Source: a filamentous cyanobacterium Phorm 6 (GTDB taxonomy: Bacteria > Cyanobacteriota > Cyanobacteriia > Cyanobacteriales > Microcoleaceae). Taken from it: a stretch of 34,461 bases of DNA. Below the pieces are notes generated by a model. It searched no databases, was not told the DNA's origin, and saw only the letters and a program-made list of their open reading frames with translations. Of the stretch, positions 16,902 to 25,561 are shown piece after piece. The stretch's first letter is position 1, and every line of letters begins with the position of its first letter. Position numbers and translations under genes: made by a program. The stretch spans positions 1 through 34,461 of the forward strand of contig PVWI01000030.1 of assembly GCA_003003725.1 (NCBI GenBank). Reading direction: 5' to 3'.

Positions 16902-17753
16902 TTAATCCAAGATCAACTCAGGATGGACTTCTTTAATGTCTCTACCAGACGCAAAAGAACCTTTCCAGCCTATTTTAATGCCAGTTGTGTCATGAAAGTT
17001 AAAGTAGCGCATCTGCATACTCCAGCGCGATCGTTTACCTTTGTTAAAACTAGAAGCGTGTAAAGTTAAAAAATCAATAATAATTAAGTCTCCTGGCTTA
17101 CTAAGAGGGGCTACTCTTTGATAACGAGTAATCAAATCCTGTTCATTTTCTAAAATCAAAGAATAAGCACCAGACTTTTCAGGATTTTTAGGATCTTTAG
17201 TGTAAACCGGTACTAATCCGTCTTTATGAGAACCTAAACAAAACTCAACTGGTCCTAATTCTGTTGTTACTGGAATTAGTGAACTCCAAAACACCAAACC
17301 ATCTAAACTACGAAACTGAGCCGGATAGTCTTGGTGCCAGGGAGCCCTATATTTTTCTTCAAAGGGGTTATCAATCCTAATCCCATAACCACCAGCAGCA
17401 ATTCCAGCCATATCTGTCTGACGCAGTTGAGCCACTAATGATTCATGGAGGGGCGAAGCTACCAGCCTCATAAAAGCAGGAATTTGTTTGACTGCATCAT
17501 AGACTTCTCCCCCAATGCTGCGATTGTGAGAAATTAATTGTTGATAACCAAAATCAAAAGTTTCTGGAGAAAATGGTAATTTATTTATTGACAATCGATA
17601 TTTATCAATAAGAATATGAATTATTTTATAAATGCCATACTGAATGGGCTCTATATCTTGCTTCAAATCATAAAATGAATCAAGTAAAATGAAACCGTTT
17701 TGATAAAATTTGTCTACCTGCTCTTGAGTTAATAATTTCGGTAAATCATTCAT
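16902..17753 (-). CDS. Phytanoyl-CoA dioxygenase (PhyH) family oxygenase
   Basis: This is an Fe(II)/2-oxoglutarate oxygenase of about 283 residues (296 if the upstream ATG at 17792 is used). The metal triad is visible: HQD in PWHQDYPAQ, and the distal His in DFLTLHASSF, followed by the R of KRSRW that should bind 2-oxoglutarate. GPVEFCLGSHKDG is the typical family strand. Members in biosynthetic clusters hydroxylate or oxidise small molecules or nucleotide sugars; here a hydroxylation or ring oxidation of a sugar is plausible. The start is uncertain: 17792 lies only 6 bp after the epimerase stop and fits tight packing, while 17753 starts nearer the conserved part. Neither has a good ribosome-binding site. 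Confidence 0.82.
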   Translation of the reverse strand: MNDLPKLLTQEQVDKFYQNGFILLDSFYDLKQDIEPIQYGIYKIIHILIDKYRLSINKLPFSPETFDFGYQQLISHNRSIGGEVYDAVKQIPAFMRLVASPLHESLVAQLRQTDMAGIAAGGYGIRIDNPFEEKYRAPWHQDYPAQFRSLDGLVFWSSLIPVTTELGPVEFCLGSHKDGLVPVYTKDPKNPEKSGAYSLILENEQDLITRYQRVAPLSKPGDLIIIDFLTLHASSFNKGKRSRWSMQMRYFNFHDTTGIKIGWKGSFASGRDIKEVHPELILD

Positions 17754-17798
17754 GACAACATATTTTCTCTTTGTCTTTAGTTTTTTAGGCATTTAATA

Positions 17799-18335
17799 TC
17801 AACAGGAAACAGAGAAATTTTCATATTCTCTATCTCTATCTGAGATAATTAGATTAGTGGACATCCATTGAATTGCAAAAGCTGTATCATTCCATCGAAT
17901 ACCTTTTGCTGACTCAGGATGATAAAACTCTGACATTTGGTAAAAAACCTCAGTATTATCTACCAAAGTCTGAAACCCATGCGCCAGACCTTCAGGAATA
18001 TAAAGAATTTTGTGGTTCTCAGATGTTAGATAGACTGCTACCCACTGCTTAAAAGTTGGTGACTCTGGACAGATATCTATAATTACGTCATAAATTGCAC
18101 CGCTTGTACACCTTACCAATTTAGCTTCCTCATAAGGTTTAGCCTGATAGTGCATCCCTCGTAAAGTCCCACGATTGCGGTTAAATGATATATTACACTG
18201 CACGAGATTAGAAGTCAACCCTCGTTCTGCAAACTCCTTTTGACACCAAGAACGCCCAAAAAAGCCGCGCTCGTCCTCTATTCTATCTACCTCAATAACG
18301 TAAGCTCCCTTAATTTTTGTTTCAGTAAATTTCAC
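17799..18335 (-). CDS. RmlC-like nucleotide-sugar 3,5-epimerase
   Basis: This 178-aa cupin has all the marks of dTDP-4-dehydrorhamnose 3,5-epimerases: DERGFFGRSW, H62 in TLRGMHYQ (catalytic base), VRCTSGAIYDVIIDI, YIPEGLAHGFQTL and the tyrosine in VFYQMSE. Because it sits behind rfbF and rfbG and no rmlA/B/D is seen, the substrate is more likely CDP-4-keto-6-deoxyglucose or its C-methylated form than dTDP-sugar. Its start overlaps the stop of the C-methyltransferase gene in an ATGA. Confidence 0.87.
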   Translation of the reverse strand: MKFTETKIKGAYVIEVDRIEDERGFFGRSWCQKEFAERGLTSNLVQCNISFNRNRGTLRGMHYQAKPYEEAKLVRCTSGAIYDVIIDICPESPTFKQWVAVYLTSENHKILYIPEGLAHGFQTLVDNTEVFYQMSEFYHPESAKGIRWNDTAFAIQWMSTNLIISDRDREYENFSVSC

Positions 18336-19564
18336 CTTATCACCTCGACTTGAGGAATCAGCACCACAAACTTACCTCCCCACTCCCGGATATAATCCAT
18401 CTGACTTACTATCTCATCTTTGATGTTCCAAGGCAAGATCGCCAAATAATCCGGTTTAGTTTCCCGAATTTTATCTGGATGATATACCGGAATCTGAGTT
18501 CCCGGCAAAAACAAACCCTGCTTGTGCGGGCTTAAATCCACCGTATAATCAATCAAATCCGTGCGGATACCGCAATAGTTTAGCAGCGTATTAGCCTTAG
18601 CCGGCGCACCGTACCCCGCAATTGATTTGCCCTGGTTTTTGGCCTCAATTAGGAAACTTAGCATTTGGCGCTTGGTAGACTTCACCTTTTCGCCAAATCC
18701 TACATAAATTTCAATTTCGTTGAGTCCTGCTTGCATTTCCTTAGCTTTAAGTTGGGAAATGCGATCCTCAACCTGTATACTCTCACAATCTGCGTGCCTT
18801 CCGTAAATCCGCAGAGAACCCCCGTGCGTCGGCAGCTCATCCACATCAAACAAAGTTAAACCGTGACTTGCAAAAATATTCTCAACCGTCAGCAACGAAA
18901 AATAAGAGAAATGCTCGTGGTAAATCGTGTCAAACAGATTGTCTTGAATGAGTTGCAATACATGAGGAAACTCCATTGTCAAGACACCGTTTGGCTTCAG
19001 GAGAATTTTCATCCCCGCCACAAAATCATTCAAATCGGGTACGTGAGCCAACACATTATTGCCCAGCAACAAATCCGCCTGCTTCCCTCTTGCAACCAAC
19101 TCTTTAGCCGTTTCCACTCCAAAAAACTTGACCAAGCTTGGAATGCCTTTTTCCTCAGCTACTTTGGCTACATTTGCAGCCGGTTCAATCCCCAATACGG
19201 GAATTCCTTTCTGCTGAAAATACTGGAGCAAATAGCCGTCATTGCTAGCGAGTTCAATTACCTGACTGGTTGTGTCAAATCCAAACCGCTCCACCATCAA
19301 ATCAGTATAATTCTTGGCGTGGCGCAGCCAAGAGTCTGAATAGGAAGAAAAATAGGCATAGTCGCTGAAGATGCTATCCGGGGATTCAAACTCTTCTAAC
19401 TGCACTAAAAAACAATTAGCACAGACATAAGTATGAAGCGGATAGAATTTCTCTGCACAATTCAGATGCTGTTGAGGTAGAAAAGCATTCGCCAGTGGCG
19501 ACATCCCCAGATTTACAAAAGTATGCTCCAATGGGTAACTGCAAAAACGACATTTAGATGGCAC
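18332..19564 (-). CDS. Sugar C-methyltransferase (TylC3/NovU type)
   Basis: This 410-aa protein has the full three-domain plan of nucleotide-sugar C-methyltransferases. The zinc-binding N-terminus has C5, C8, C48 and C51. The SAM domain has QVIELASNDGYLLQYF. The catalytic stretch is TIYHEHFSYFSLL, and the C-terminal domain includes IAGYGAPAKANTLLNYCG. Known members add a methyl branch at C3 of 4-keto sugars. The start is GTG with AGGGGG eight bases upstream. It lies 67 bp behind rfbG, the largest gap in this operon, and overlaps the epimerase gene by four bases. Its substrate is probably CDP-4-keto-6-deoxyglucose. Confidence 0.87.
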   Translation of the reverse strand: MPSKCRFCSYPLEHTFVNLGMSPLANAFLPQQHLNCAEKFYPLHTYVCANCFLVQLEEFESPDSIFSDYAYFSSYSDSWLRHAKNYTDLMVERFGFDTTSQVIELASNDGYLLQYFQQKGIPVLGIEPAANVAKVAEEKGIPSLVKFFGVETAKELVARGKQADLLLGNNVLAHVPDLNDFVAGMKILLKPNGVLTMEFPHVLQLIQDNLFDTIYHEHFSYFSLLTVENIFASHGLTLFDVDELPTHGGSLRIYGRHADCESIQVEDRISQLKAKEMQAGLNEIEIYVGFGEKVKSTKRQMLSFLIEAKNQGKSIAGYGAPAKANTLLNYCGIRTDLIDYTVDLSPHKQGLFLPGTQIPVYHPDKIRETKPDYLAILPWNIKDEIVSQMDYIREWGGKFVVLIPQVEVIR

Positions 19565-19631
19565 CGAATTAGCCCCCTTGACTATCCAATAAGAGAAAGA
19601 AAATTAAAACCCCAGTCACAGAAATCTTCAA

Positions 19632-20630
19632 TCACACGGTGATGACACAAGTGTTTTCCTCCATTAAAAATTTCTCATACCACTCAATTGTTTCTTTCAA
19701 CCCTTCTTCTAAAGGATACTTAGATTCCCAGCCGAGCATTTTTCGAGCCTTATCTGCCGAGAGATACTGATGTTTGATTTCATTCTTTGCCCGATTCAAT
19801 ACGACCGGCTCTAAATGACTCTTGTTCATCAATTTCAAAACCTTATCTACCATGCCCCGCACCGAAATTTGCAACTCGTTGCTGAAATTAAATGCTTCTC
19901 CCAAAATTTCTTTTCTGTCCATTTGCTCTGCCAAATGCAGATATGCTAAAACTCCATCCTTAGCATAAAAATAGTCCCGAATAAAAGTGCCGTCACTGCG
20001 GATGACTACCGGCTTGTCTCGTAATGCCGATCGAATTGTAGACGGAACAATGCGATTAAAATTCAAGTCTCCGCCACCGTAAAAGTTGCCGCAGCGAGTA
20101 ATGCAAACAGGCAAACCATAACTGACATAATAAGTCCGACTAATTAAATCAGCACAGCTTTTAGAAACGTCGTAGGGGTGTTCTCCTTGCAGCGGAGTTG
20201 TTTCGCTGTAAGGCAACACTAGCTGGTCTCCATAGGCTTTATCGCTGGATGCGATGATAATTCGACTCACACCACCGACGCGGCGACAAGCTTCTAGAAT
20301 ATTCCAAGTGCCTTTAATATTCGTTTCAAAAGTTGCTAGCGGCTCTCTATTTGCAACTCCCACAATTGTCTGAGCTGCTAAATGAAACACCGTGTCTATT
20401 TCATATTCATTAATCGCTCGTTCTACAGTTGGCAAATCTTCGACACAACCGCGAACGATATTAATCTGTCGATACCACTCTCCAGCATAAAGTCGGGATT
20501 GTGGCACCAAGTCACGCACTAATCCCGTTACCAAGGCTCCCCTTTGCAGCAACTCAGCTACTAACCAGTTACCCAAAAGACCTGTGCAACCTGTCACCAA
20601 TACCGATCGATCGCGCCAAAATTCACTCAT
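19632..20630 (-). CDS. rfbG: CDP-glucose 4,6-dehydratase
   Basis: This 332-aa short-chain dehydrogenase converts CDP-D-glucose to CDP-4-keto-6-deoxyglucose. [14 protein letters not shown] near residue 11 is the nucleotide loop, and SSDKAYGDQ and [10 protein letters not shown] carry the catalytic serine/aspartate/lysine and YxxxK elements typical of Rfb[19 protein letters not shown] is also characteristic. The ATG at 20630 overlaps the rfbF stop in an ATGA and has GGAAGG upstream; a TTG at 20645 is less likely. The pairing with rfbF makes the assignment strong. Confidence 0.93.
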   Translation of the reverse strand: MSEFWRDRSVLVTGCTGLLGNWLVAELLQRGALVTGLVRDLVPQSRLYAGEWYRQINIVRGCVEDLPTVERAINEYEIDTVFHLAAQTIVGVANREPLATFETNIKGTWNILEACRRVGGVSRIIIASSDKAYGDQLVLPYSETTPLQGEHPYDVSKSCADLISRTYYVSYGLPVCITRCGNFYGGGDLNFNRIVPSTIRSALRDKPVVIRSDGTFIRDYFYAKDGVLAYLHLAEQMDRKEILGEAFNFSNELQISVRGMVDKVLKLMNKSHLEPVVLNRAKNEIKHQYLSADKARKMLGWESKYPLEEGLKETIEWYEKFLMEENTCVITV

Positions 20631-21403
20631 TCCCACACCTTCCAAGGAGCCTCTCCATTATCCCAAAGTTCGTTCAAATATCTATACTCGCGGTAAGTAT
20701 CCATCGCAAAAAAGAAACCTTCGTGGCGGTAAGCCATCAATTGCCCCTCTGCCGCTAACCGTTCTAGAGGTTCCCGCTCTAAGAAACAATCATCCCCGCT
20801 CAAATCTTCAAATATGCTGCGGTGAAGTATCAAAAACCCTGCACTTGCCCAGCCATCTATTTGAGGTTTTTCCGTGAATTCCAGAACTTTGCCTTGGTTG
20901 TCCACATCTAAAATACCATATCGAGATGTCGGACGTACTGTACTAACAGTTGCCAGCTTACCATGAGACTTGTGAAAATCCAACAGCGCCCCAATATCGA
21001 TATCAGCGACTCCATCACCATAAGTCACCATAAAGGTATCCTCGGCAATGTATTTTTCCACCCGCTTTACCCGCCCTCCAGTCATGGTGTCCGGGCCTGT
21101 TTCTGCCAGTGTCACCTTAAAATTTTGCTCTTGATGATCCTCGTGATAGGTGATCTGGTTTTGGCGGCCCAAGCAAATAGTAAAATCATTATTCATCGCT
21201 TCATAATTCAGGAAATACTCCTTAATCATGTTCCCGCGATAGCCCAAACACACAATAAAGTCCCGGAAACCGTAGTGGGCATAGGTCTTCATAATATGCC
21301 AAATAATCGGCCGCCCGCCCACATCAACTAAGGGTTTAGGACGAAATTCTGTTTCTTCTCGGAGACGAGTCCCCAAACCACCGGCTAGTATAACTACTTG
21401 CAT
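20627..21403 (-). CDS. rfbF: Glucose-1-phosphate cytidylyltransferase
   Basis: This 258-aa nucleotidyltransferase makes CDP-glucose from CTP and glucose-1-phosphate. The signature [19 protein letters not shown] near residue 8 is that of RfbF, whose RPKP motif separates it from Rml[13 protein letters not shown] holds the metal-binding aspartate, and [20 protein letters not shown] is the usual C-terminus. It is the first clear biosynthetic gene of the ten-gene minus-strand operon, 33 bp after a small DUF5678-like gene. It commits glucose to the CDP-deoxysugar branch. Confidence 0.94.
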   Translation of the reverse strand: MQVVILAGGLGTRLREETEFRPKPLVDVGGRPIIWHIMKTYAHYGFRDFIVCLGYRGNMIKEYFLNYEAMNNDFTICLGRQNQITYHEDHQEQNFKVTLAETGPDTMTGGRVKRVEKYIAEDTFMVTYGDGVADIDIGALLDFHKSHGKLATVSTVRPTSRYGILDVDNQGKVLEFTEKPQIDGWASAGFLILHRSIFEDLSGDDCFLEREPLERLAAEGQLMAYRHEGFFFAMDTYREYRYLNELWDNGEAPWKVWE

Positions 21404-21436
21404 TTTTTCACACTTTGAAATGTCATCAACTAATCT

Positions 21437-21676
21437 CTAGTTACAGTGGAATCCTGGGAAACGGACAGCAGTTCCAAATTCGCTTTCAAATATGCGACAA
21501 AGCACATAACTCAATTTAGGTGTATCAGGGGTAATTCCATCCTTCATTTTGTCATAATCTGGATCGCAACTAATCACCCCTCGGTTAGTATAAGCGATCC
21601 ACTGACCCCGATATTTCTTCAACTCACGGCGATTCGCCTTATACCACTCCTTAGCCGTCGCATATTCTGCCTCCAT
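21437..21676 (-). CDS. Small DUF5678-like protein
   Basis: This 79-aa protein reads like DUF5678 proteins: WYKANRRELKKYRGQWIAYTNRGVI followed by DPDYDKMKD. The family function is unknown; members are small cytoplasmic proteins, common in cyanobacteria. The ATG at 21676 has GGGGTGAAA just upstream. The frame stays open further up through a hydrophobic stretch (VVLGRLGVATIGLSG) but lacks an ATG there, so a longer membrane-anchored form from TTG at 21730 is possible but not preferred. It precedes rfbF by 33 bp. Confidence 0.62.
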   Translation of the reverse strand: MEAEYATAKEWYKANRRELKKYRGQWIAYTNRGVISCDPDYDKMKDGITPDTPKLSYVLCRIFESEFGTAVRFPGFHCN

Positions 21677-21730
21677 ATTTTCACCCCACAATATTGTCTC
21701 AAACTCATTTGCGATCAAAACACCACTCAA

Positions 21731-22064
21731 CCCAATTGTTGCAACTCCCAGTCGCCCCAGAACAACCCACTTCCAGAATGATTTCCCAGAAGCCTACCAC
21801 AATTTCGAGTCAGTTTTGCCCGATCGCGCCCAATGAACTCAATCCTCCTACGAACATACCAGACCGCAGCCCCTCTCAGGATGTTCCCACAGAACCGGTA
21901 TTGTAGATCAGCCATCAGCCACAAATAATGGAGGACACGGCAATGCCGTTTCCCTACCCCAAAATTATATTGTAGGGAAACGACAATGCCGTTTCCTGAT
22001 TCAGGTCAGGCACGACAATGCCGTTTCCCTGCTCCAAAATAATGTGGCAAACCTTAAACAATAA
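21731..22064. repeat. Spacer with three copies of a GGCAATGCC-type palindrome
   Basis: Three related copies stand at about 21934-21955, 21978-21996 and 22009-22029, each carrying (GG/GA)CAATGCCGTTTCC; two are followed by a CCAAAAT(T)AT tail. They belong to the same family as copies in the spacer upstream of gmd. The first 200 bp of this stretch hold no gene I can support. Confidence 0.7.
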
Positions 22065-22508
22065 TTAGGGTAAAAAATCAGAATCCAGCAAATTAGCAGC
22101 GGTAAAATTACACTTTTCGGGAAAAGTTTCAGGTGCTAATTCACTTTTTTTAATTGCTCGCTTTCTAGCTTTGACATAAATTTCTTCAATCTGCTGCAAA
22201 AAATAATTATACAAAGTCTGAGACTCCAACAACAACTCTAGTTCAAACCGAAAATTATCAATTTCATTTTGCAAACCTTTAGCACAACGATCCCTTTCTG
22301 ATTCCCAATATTGATAAAGTAATAAATGAATCAACAGTTGTCGTAAATAACTATCTACTTTGCGTCTTTGTTCGTTACCCAAACTTAAAATTTCCTCCAT
22401 TAAGTGTGGCAAATCAAGCTGATCAATCTCTTTTTTTTCTAGCGTTTGATAAGTTTCTTGCAGCCACAGATAATAATCTCGTTCATAAAGAGCAGACACA
22501 TCATTCAT
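22065..22508 (-). CDS. DUF29 family protein
   Basis: This 147-aa protein matches DUF29: LYERDYYLWLQETYQTL, then LDLPHLMEEILSLGNEQRRKV and SYLRQLLIHLLLYQYW. The family is small, helical and highly multiplied in filamentous cyanobacteria; its function is unknown to me. Its ATG overlaps the stop of gmd in an ATGA, so it is translated with gmd, although nothing in its sequence suggests a sugar enzyme. Confidence 0.88.
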   Translation of the reverse strand: MNDVSALYERDYYLWLQETYQTLEKKEIDQLDLPHLMEEILSLGNEQRRKVDSYLRQLLIHLLLYQYWESERDRCAKGLQNEIDNFRFELELLLESQTLYNYFLQQIEEIYVKARKRAIKKSELAPETFPEKCNFTAANLLDSDFLP

Positions 22509-23473
22509 CTGATTACCTCCACTTGTCGCCTCGCCTCCACCATCATCCGCACCACATCAGGCATCTGATACTTCGCCTCCCACCCCAATTTTTCTTTCGC
22601 CTTACCCGGATTTCCCCTCCCAACTGCAATCTCCGTCGGTCTGTAGAGACTCGCATCCGTTACCAAATGTTCCTGCCAATCCAAACCAGCCGCCACAAAC
22701 GCTGTCTGCACAAACTCCTCCAAAGGATAACTCGCACCAGTAGCAATTACATAATCGTCCGGTTCATCCTGCTGCAACATCAAATACATCGCCTCCACAT
22801 ATTCCGGAGCCCAACCCCAATCCCGCTGCACCGAAATATTACCCAAATGCAGTTTTTCCGAACTACCCGCAGTAATTCGGCACACAACAGATACAATCTT
22901 TTGGGTGACGAACCTCTCCGGCCGCAGCGGGGACTCGTGATTGAACAGAATACCAGAACACGCAAACAAATTGTACGCTTCCCGATAATTCGCTACTTCC
23001 CAAAATGCCGCTGCTTTCGCCACCGCGTAGGGACTTCTGGGGCGAAAGGGCGTATTTTCATCCGCTGGATTGCCTCCCGTATCTCCAAAACATTCGCTGG
23101 AACTGGCATTATAAAGTTTAATTTTGCCGCCGGTAAACCGGATTGCTTCTAACAGATTTAACGTGCCTGTAGCAATGCTTTCGAGAGTTTCTACGGGTTG
23201 CTCAAAAGACAGACCGACGGAACTTTGACCCGCTAGATTGTACACTTCATCGGGCTGAATTTTCGCTAGTACCTGCAAGACGCTGCGAAAATCGTTGAGA
23301 GACATGGATTCTAGTTTTACTCTGTCTCGGATTCCTAAACTGGCAAGGTTTCGGAAACTCGACATTTGGGCATCTCTGGATGTGCCGCAGACTTCATAAC
23401 CTTTATCCAAAAGCAGTTTCGCTAAATAAGCTCCATCTTGACCGGATATACCACAAATTAGTGCTTTTTTCAT
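22505..23473 (-). CDS. gmd: GDP-mannose 4,6-dehydratase
   Basis: This 322-aa short-chain dehydrogenase converts GDP-D-mannose to GDP-4-keto-6-deoxymannose, precursor of GDP-fucose, GDP-rhamnose and GDP-perosamine. ICGISGQDGAYLAKLLL is the NADP loop, NASSSECFG holds the catalytic S/E, and SPYAVAKAAAFW holds YxxxK; RDWGWAPEYVEAM is a GMD hallmark. No fucose synthase (fcl) follows, so its product could feed the perosamine-type aminotransferase downstream. It carries no visible ribosome-binding site. Confidence 0.92.
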   Translation of the reverse strand: MKKALICGISGQDGAYLAKLLLDKGYEVCGTSRDAQMSSFRNLASLGIRDRVKLESMSLNDFRSVLQVLAKIQPDEVYNLAGQSSVGLSFEQPVETLESIATGTLNLLEAIRFTGGKIKLYNASSSECFGDTGGNPADENTPFRPRSPYAVAKAAAFWEVANYREAYNLFACSGILFNHESPLRPERFVTQKIVSVVCRITAGSSEKLHLGNISVQRDWGWAPEYVEAMYLMLQQDEPDDYVIATGASYPLEEFVQTAFVAAGLDWQEHLVTDASLYRPTEIAVGRGNPGKAKEKLGWEAKYQMPDVVRMMVEARRQVEVIR

Positions 23474-23620
23474 ATAAATTATTTAACTTGATGATTCGGC
23501 GGTTGAAACCGCTCCTAAACAAACGAAGTCTGCCTTCGCAGACTAAGAACTCAAAATCATTGAGACAGGGCTCATATCAAATCCGGTAGCATCGGAATTA
23601 ATATTACCCGAAATTAGGAG

Positions 23621-23840
23621 ACGGCAGTGCCCATAGGTGTCAACTTAAGCCTGAAATCCTTGAGAAATATCGCTTTTACCCCAGTCCAGATCCCCCTAAA
23701 TCCCCCTTAAGAAGGGGGACTTTGAGAAGACTCCTGTCCCCCCCTTCTTAAGGGGGGCTAGGGGGGATCTAGATTTAATAGTCAAACAGCAGTCTCTGAC
23801 TACGTTTGACGTTAAGTTGACACTCCTTGGGCAGTGCCGT
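23621..23840. mobile_element. 220-bp inverted-repeat element with a nested palindrome
   Basis: About 34-bp ends at 23621-23654 (ACGGCAGTGCCCATAGGTGT onward) and 23807-23840 (ending GGGCAGTGCCGT) are imperfect inverted repeats. A second palindrome at 23688-23770 (AGATCCCCCT... AGGGGGGATCT with TTAAGAAGG in each arm) is nested inside. No transposase is present, so these look like MITEs moved in trans. Confidence 0.65.
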
Positions 23841-23884
23841 CTCCCTACAATTAATCAAGGTAGGGACACGGCACTGCCGTCTCC
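23833..23884. repeat. Inverted pair of GGCANTGCC repeats
   Basis: GTGCCGTCTCCCTAC and GTAGGGACACGGCAC face each other across a short AT-rich loop. The unit is the same palindromic family found at 21934-22029. Confidence 0.65.
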
Positions 23885-23911
23885 TCTATATCATAAGGAA
23901 TTTAGCTTTGA

Positions 23912-23933
23912 GGCAGGGGTTTCAACCCCTGCC
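23912..23933 (-). terminator. Possible gap2 terminator hairpin
   Basis: GGCAGGGGT and ACCCCTGCC flank a four-base loop about 40-60 bp after the gap2 stop. There is no clear T-run, so it may be a dispersed palindrome that only sits in terminator position. Confidence 0.4.
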
Positions 23934-23974
23934 GGACTGCCGGACGGCTGGACTGCCGGAAAGAAGTCAGGGAT

Positions 23975-24994
23975 CTAGCCTTCCCAACGTTCGGCGACCA
24001 ATTCAGCCAAGTCAACAACCCGCTGACTGTAGCCCCACTCATTGTCGTACCAAGACAACACCTTCACCATGTCGCCGTCCATCACCAGCGTCAAACTGGA
24101 ATCTAGGATCGAAGAAGCATCATTTCCGCGATAGTCGCAAGAAACCAAAGGCAAATCGTTGTATTCCAAAATCCCCTTCATCGAACCTTCGGCTGCTTCT
24201 TTGAAAACTTGATTTACCTGCTCGGTAAAAGTCTTTTTCTCTACCTGAGCCACAAAATCAACTACGGAGACGTTGGGAGTCGGCACGCGCATGGCGATGC
24301 CATTTAACTTACCCTTCAATTCTGGAATCACCAAAGCCACAGCTTGGGCCGCTCCGGTAGAAGTCGGCACAATATTCATTGCCGCAGCCCGCGCCCGCCG
24401 CAAGTCGCGGTGGCTGGCATCCAACAAGCGCTGGTCGCCAGTATAGCTGTGCGTAGTGGTCATCATGCCTTTGATGATGCCAAAATTATCGTTAAGCACT
24501 TTCACTACGGGAGCTAGACAGTTAGTGGTACAGCTAGCATTGCTGATGACAGTGTAGTCATTGTGCTTGTAGTTGTGGTGGTTGACTCCCATCACATAAG
24601 TCCCTACTTCTGGCCCTTTACCCGGAGCTGTAATCAGCACTTTTTTCGCGCCGGCCGTGATATGCTTCGATGCACCAGCTTGGTCAACGAAGACACCGGT
24701 TGCTTCAATAATCAGATCAATACCCCAATCTTTCCAAGGCAGGTTGAGCGGATTGCGATCGCTCACGCATTTAACTGTCTTGCCATTGAGAATAATCGAA
24801 TTTTCATCCGTACTGATGTCCACACCCTTCAACGTTCCCATCATGGAATCGTATCTCAGCAAGTGAGCATTAGTTTTCGGATCGGAAGTGTCATTAATTG
24901 CTACCAGCTCAAGCTGGCTGTTTTCCCTGCCCAGCCAGCAGCGCGTAAAACTGCGGCCGATACGCCCAAAACCATTGATCGCGACTCGAATCAC
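23975..24994 (-). CDS. gap2: Glyceraldehyde-3-phosphate dehydrogenase, Gap2 type
   Basis: This 339-aa enzyme interconverts 1,3-bisphosphoglycerate and glyceraldehyde-3-phosphate. INGFGRIGR is the coenzyme loop, [12 protein letters not shown] contains the catalytic C155, and [11 protein letters not shown] the catalytic histidine. The coenzyme region reads [22 protein letters not shown], as in the NADP-accepting Gap2 of cyanobacteria and plastid GapA/B used in the Calvin cycle. The start is GTG with AGGAGG seven bases upstream. A small inverted repeat (25032-25054) lies in the leader. Its upstream neighbour is a relic IS605 element. Confidence 0.95.
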   Translation of the reverse strand: MIRVAINGFGRIGRSFTRCWLGRENSQLELVAINDTSDPKTNAHLLRYDSMMGTLKGVDISTDENSIILNGKTVKCVSDRNPLNLPWKDWGIDLIIEATGVFVDQAGASKHITAGAKKVLITAPGKGPEVGTYVMGVNHHNYKHNDYTVISNASCTTNCLAPVVKVLNDNFGIIKGMMTTTHSYTGDQRLLDASHRDLRRARAAAMNIVPTSTGAAQAVALVIPELKGKLNGIAMRVPTPNVSVVDFVAQVEKKTFTEQVNQVFKEAAEGSMKGILEYNDLPLVSCDYRGNDASSILDSSLTLVMDGDMVKVLSWYDNEWGYSQRVVDLAELVAERWEG

Positions 24995-25031
24995 TGTAGT
25001 ACCTCCTAACGATGGCAGCCTTTAGCTCAGG

Positions 25032-25054
25032 CTTAAATTTTTTCAAAATTTAAG
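25032..25054. promoter_or_regulatory. Small inverted repeat upstream of gap2
   Basis: CTTAAATTTT and AAAATTTAAG are separated by three bases, 38 bp before the gap2 start codon. It could be an operator or leader hairpin, or simply flank of the adjacent IS605 relic. Confidence 0.35.
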
Positions 25055-25063
25055 AATTGACTT

Positions 25064-25440
25064 TTGACATCCTCACCGGGTTCTCATCCACGGTGATTCC
25101 CAAACCTCACGATTTGAGTTTCTGCTTCATCACAACTGCCTCCACCCACAAGGAGTTTTCTGGTCTTATGTTCGCTCCACAGACTAACCCCGCTAGCCCA
25201 GCGGTTTTTATGCGTCGAATACCTAAAAGGAATTCTTATCTGTTGTTTTGATTCCAGGGATGTTTACCATTGCCCTATCCTCTTTTCCCGGTCTACCGAT
25301 TTGTCTGCGCCGCCAGTTGCACTGGACTTCGCTCGTTAGGCTGTCTGAATCCATCGTCGCGGGTGGGTCATTGACCACACTATAGTTTAATATAAAGCCG
25401 TCCTAAAACGACGGGGTTTCCACCCACCTTTCTGATGACA
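25064..25440 (-). mobile_element. Relic of an IS200/IS605 tnpB element
   Basis: Read on the minus strand, a 43-residue open tail (25235 down to 25107) contains CGANIRPENSLWVEAVV and ends in TGA, resembling the C-terminal tails of cyanobacterial TnpB. After the stop comes GGGAATCACCG, a loop, then CGGTGAGGATGTCAA, the usual right end of such elements and the 3' end of their omega RNA. At the other side a hairpin CCGTC/GACGG (25398-25414), with AATATAAAGC before it and GGTTTC after it, matches a motif at 27704. Most of tnpB is gone. Confidence 0.65.
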
Positions 25441-25561
25441 CCAGATCATATCGCAAAGCTCGATCCTTTCTAACTCTTTTTGTGTTTATCAAAAAAACCC
25501 GAACTTTTCTAGAAGGCAGAAATGGGAAAAAAGCTGAAGCGAGAGGGCTTTCTACCCCTGG

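Noticed and set aside
25057-25251. 64-codon plus-strand open frame upstream of gap2
   Set aside because: It is antisense to the TnpB tail and right end of the IS605 relic and has no recognisable domain.
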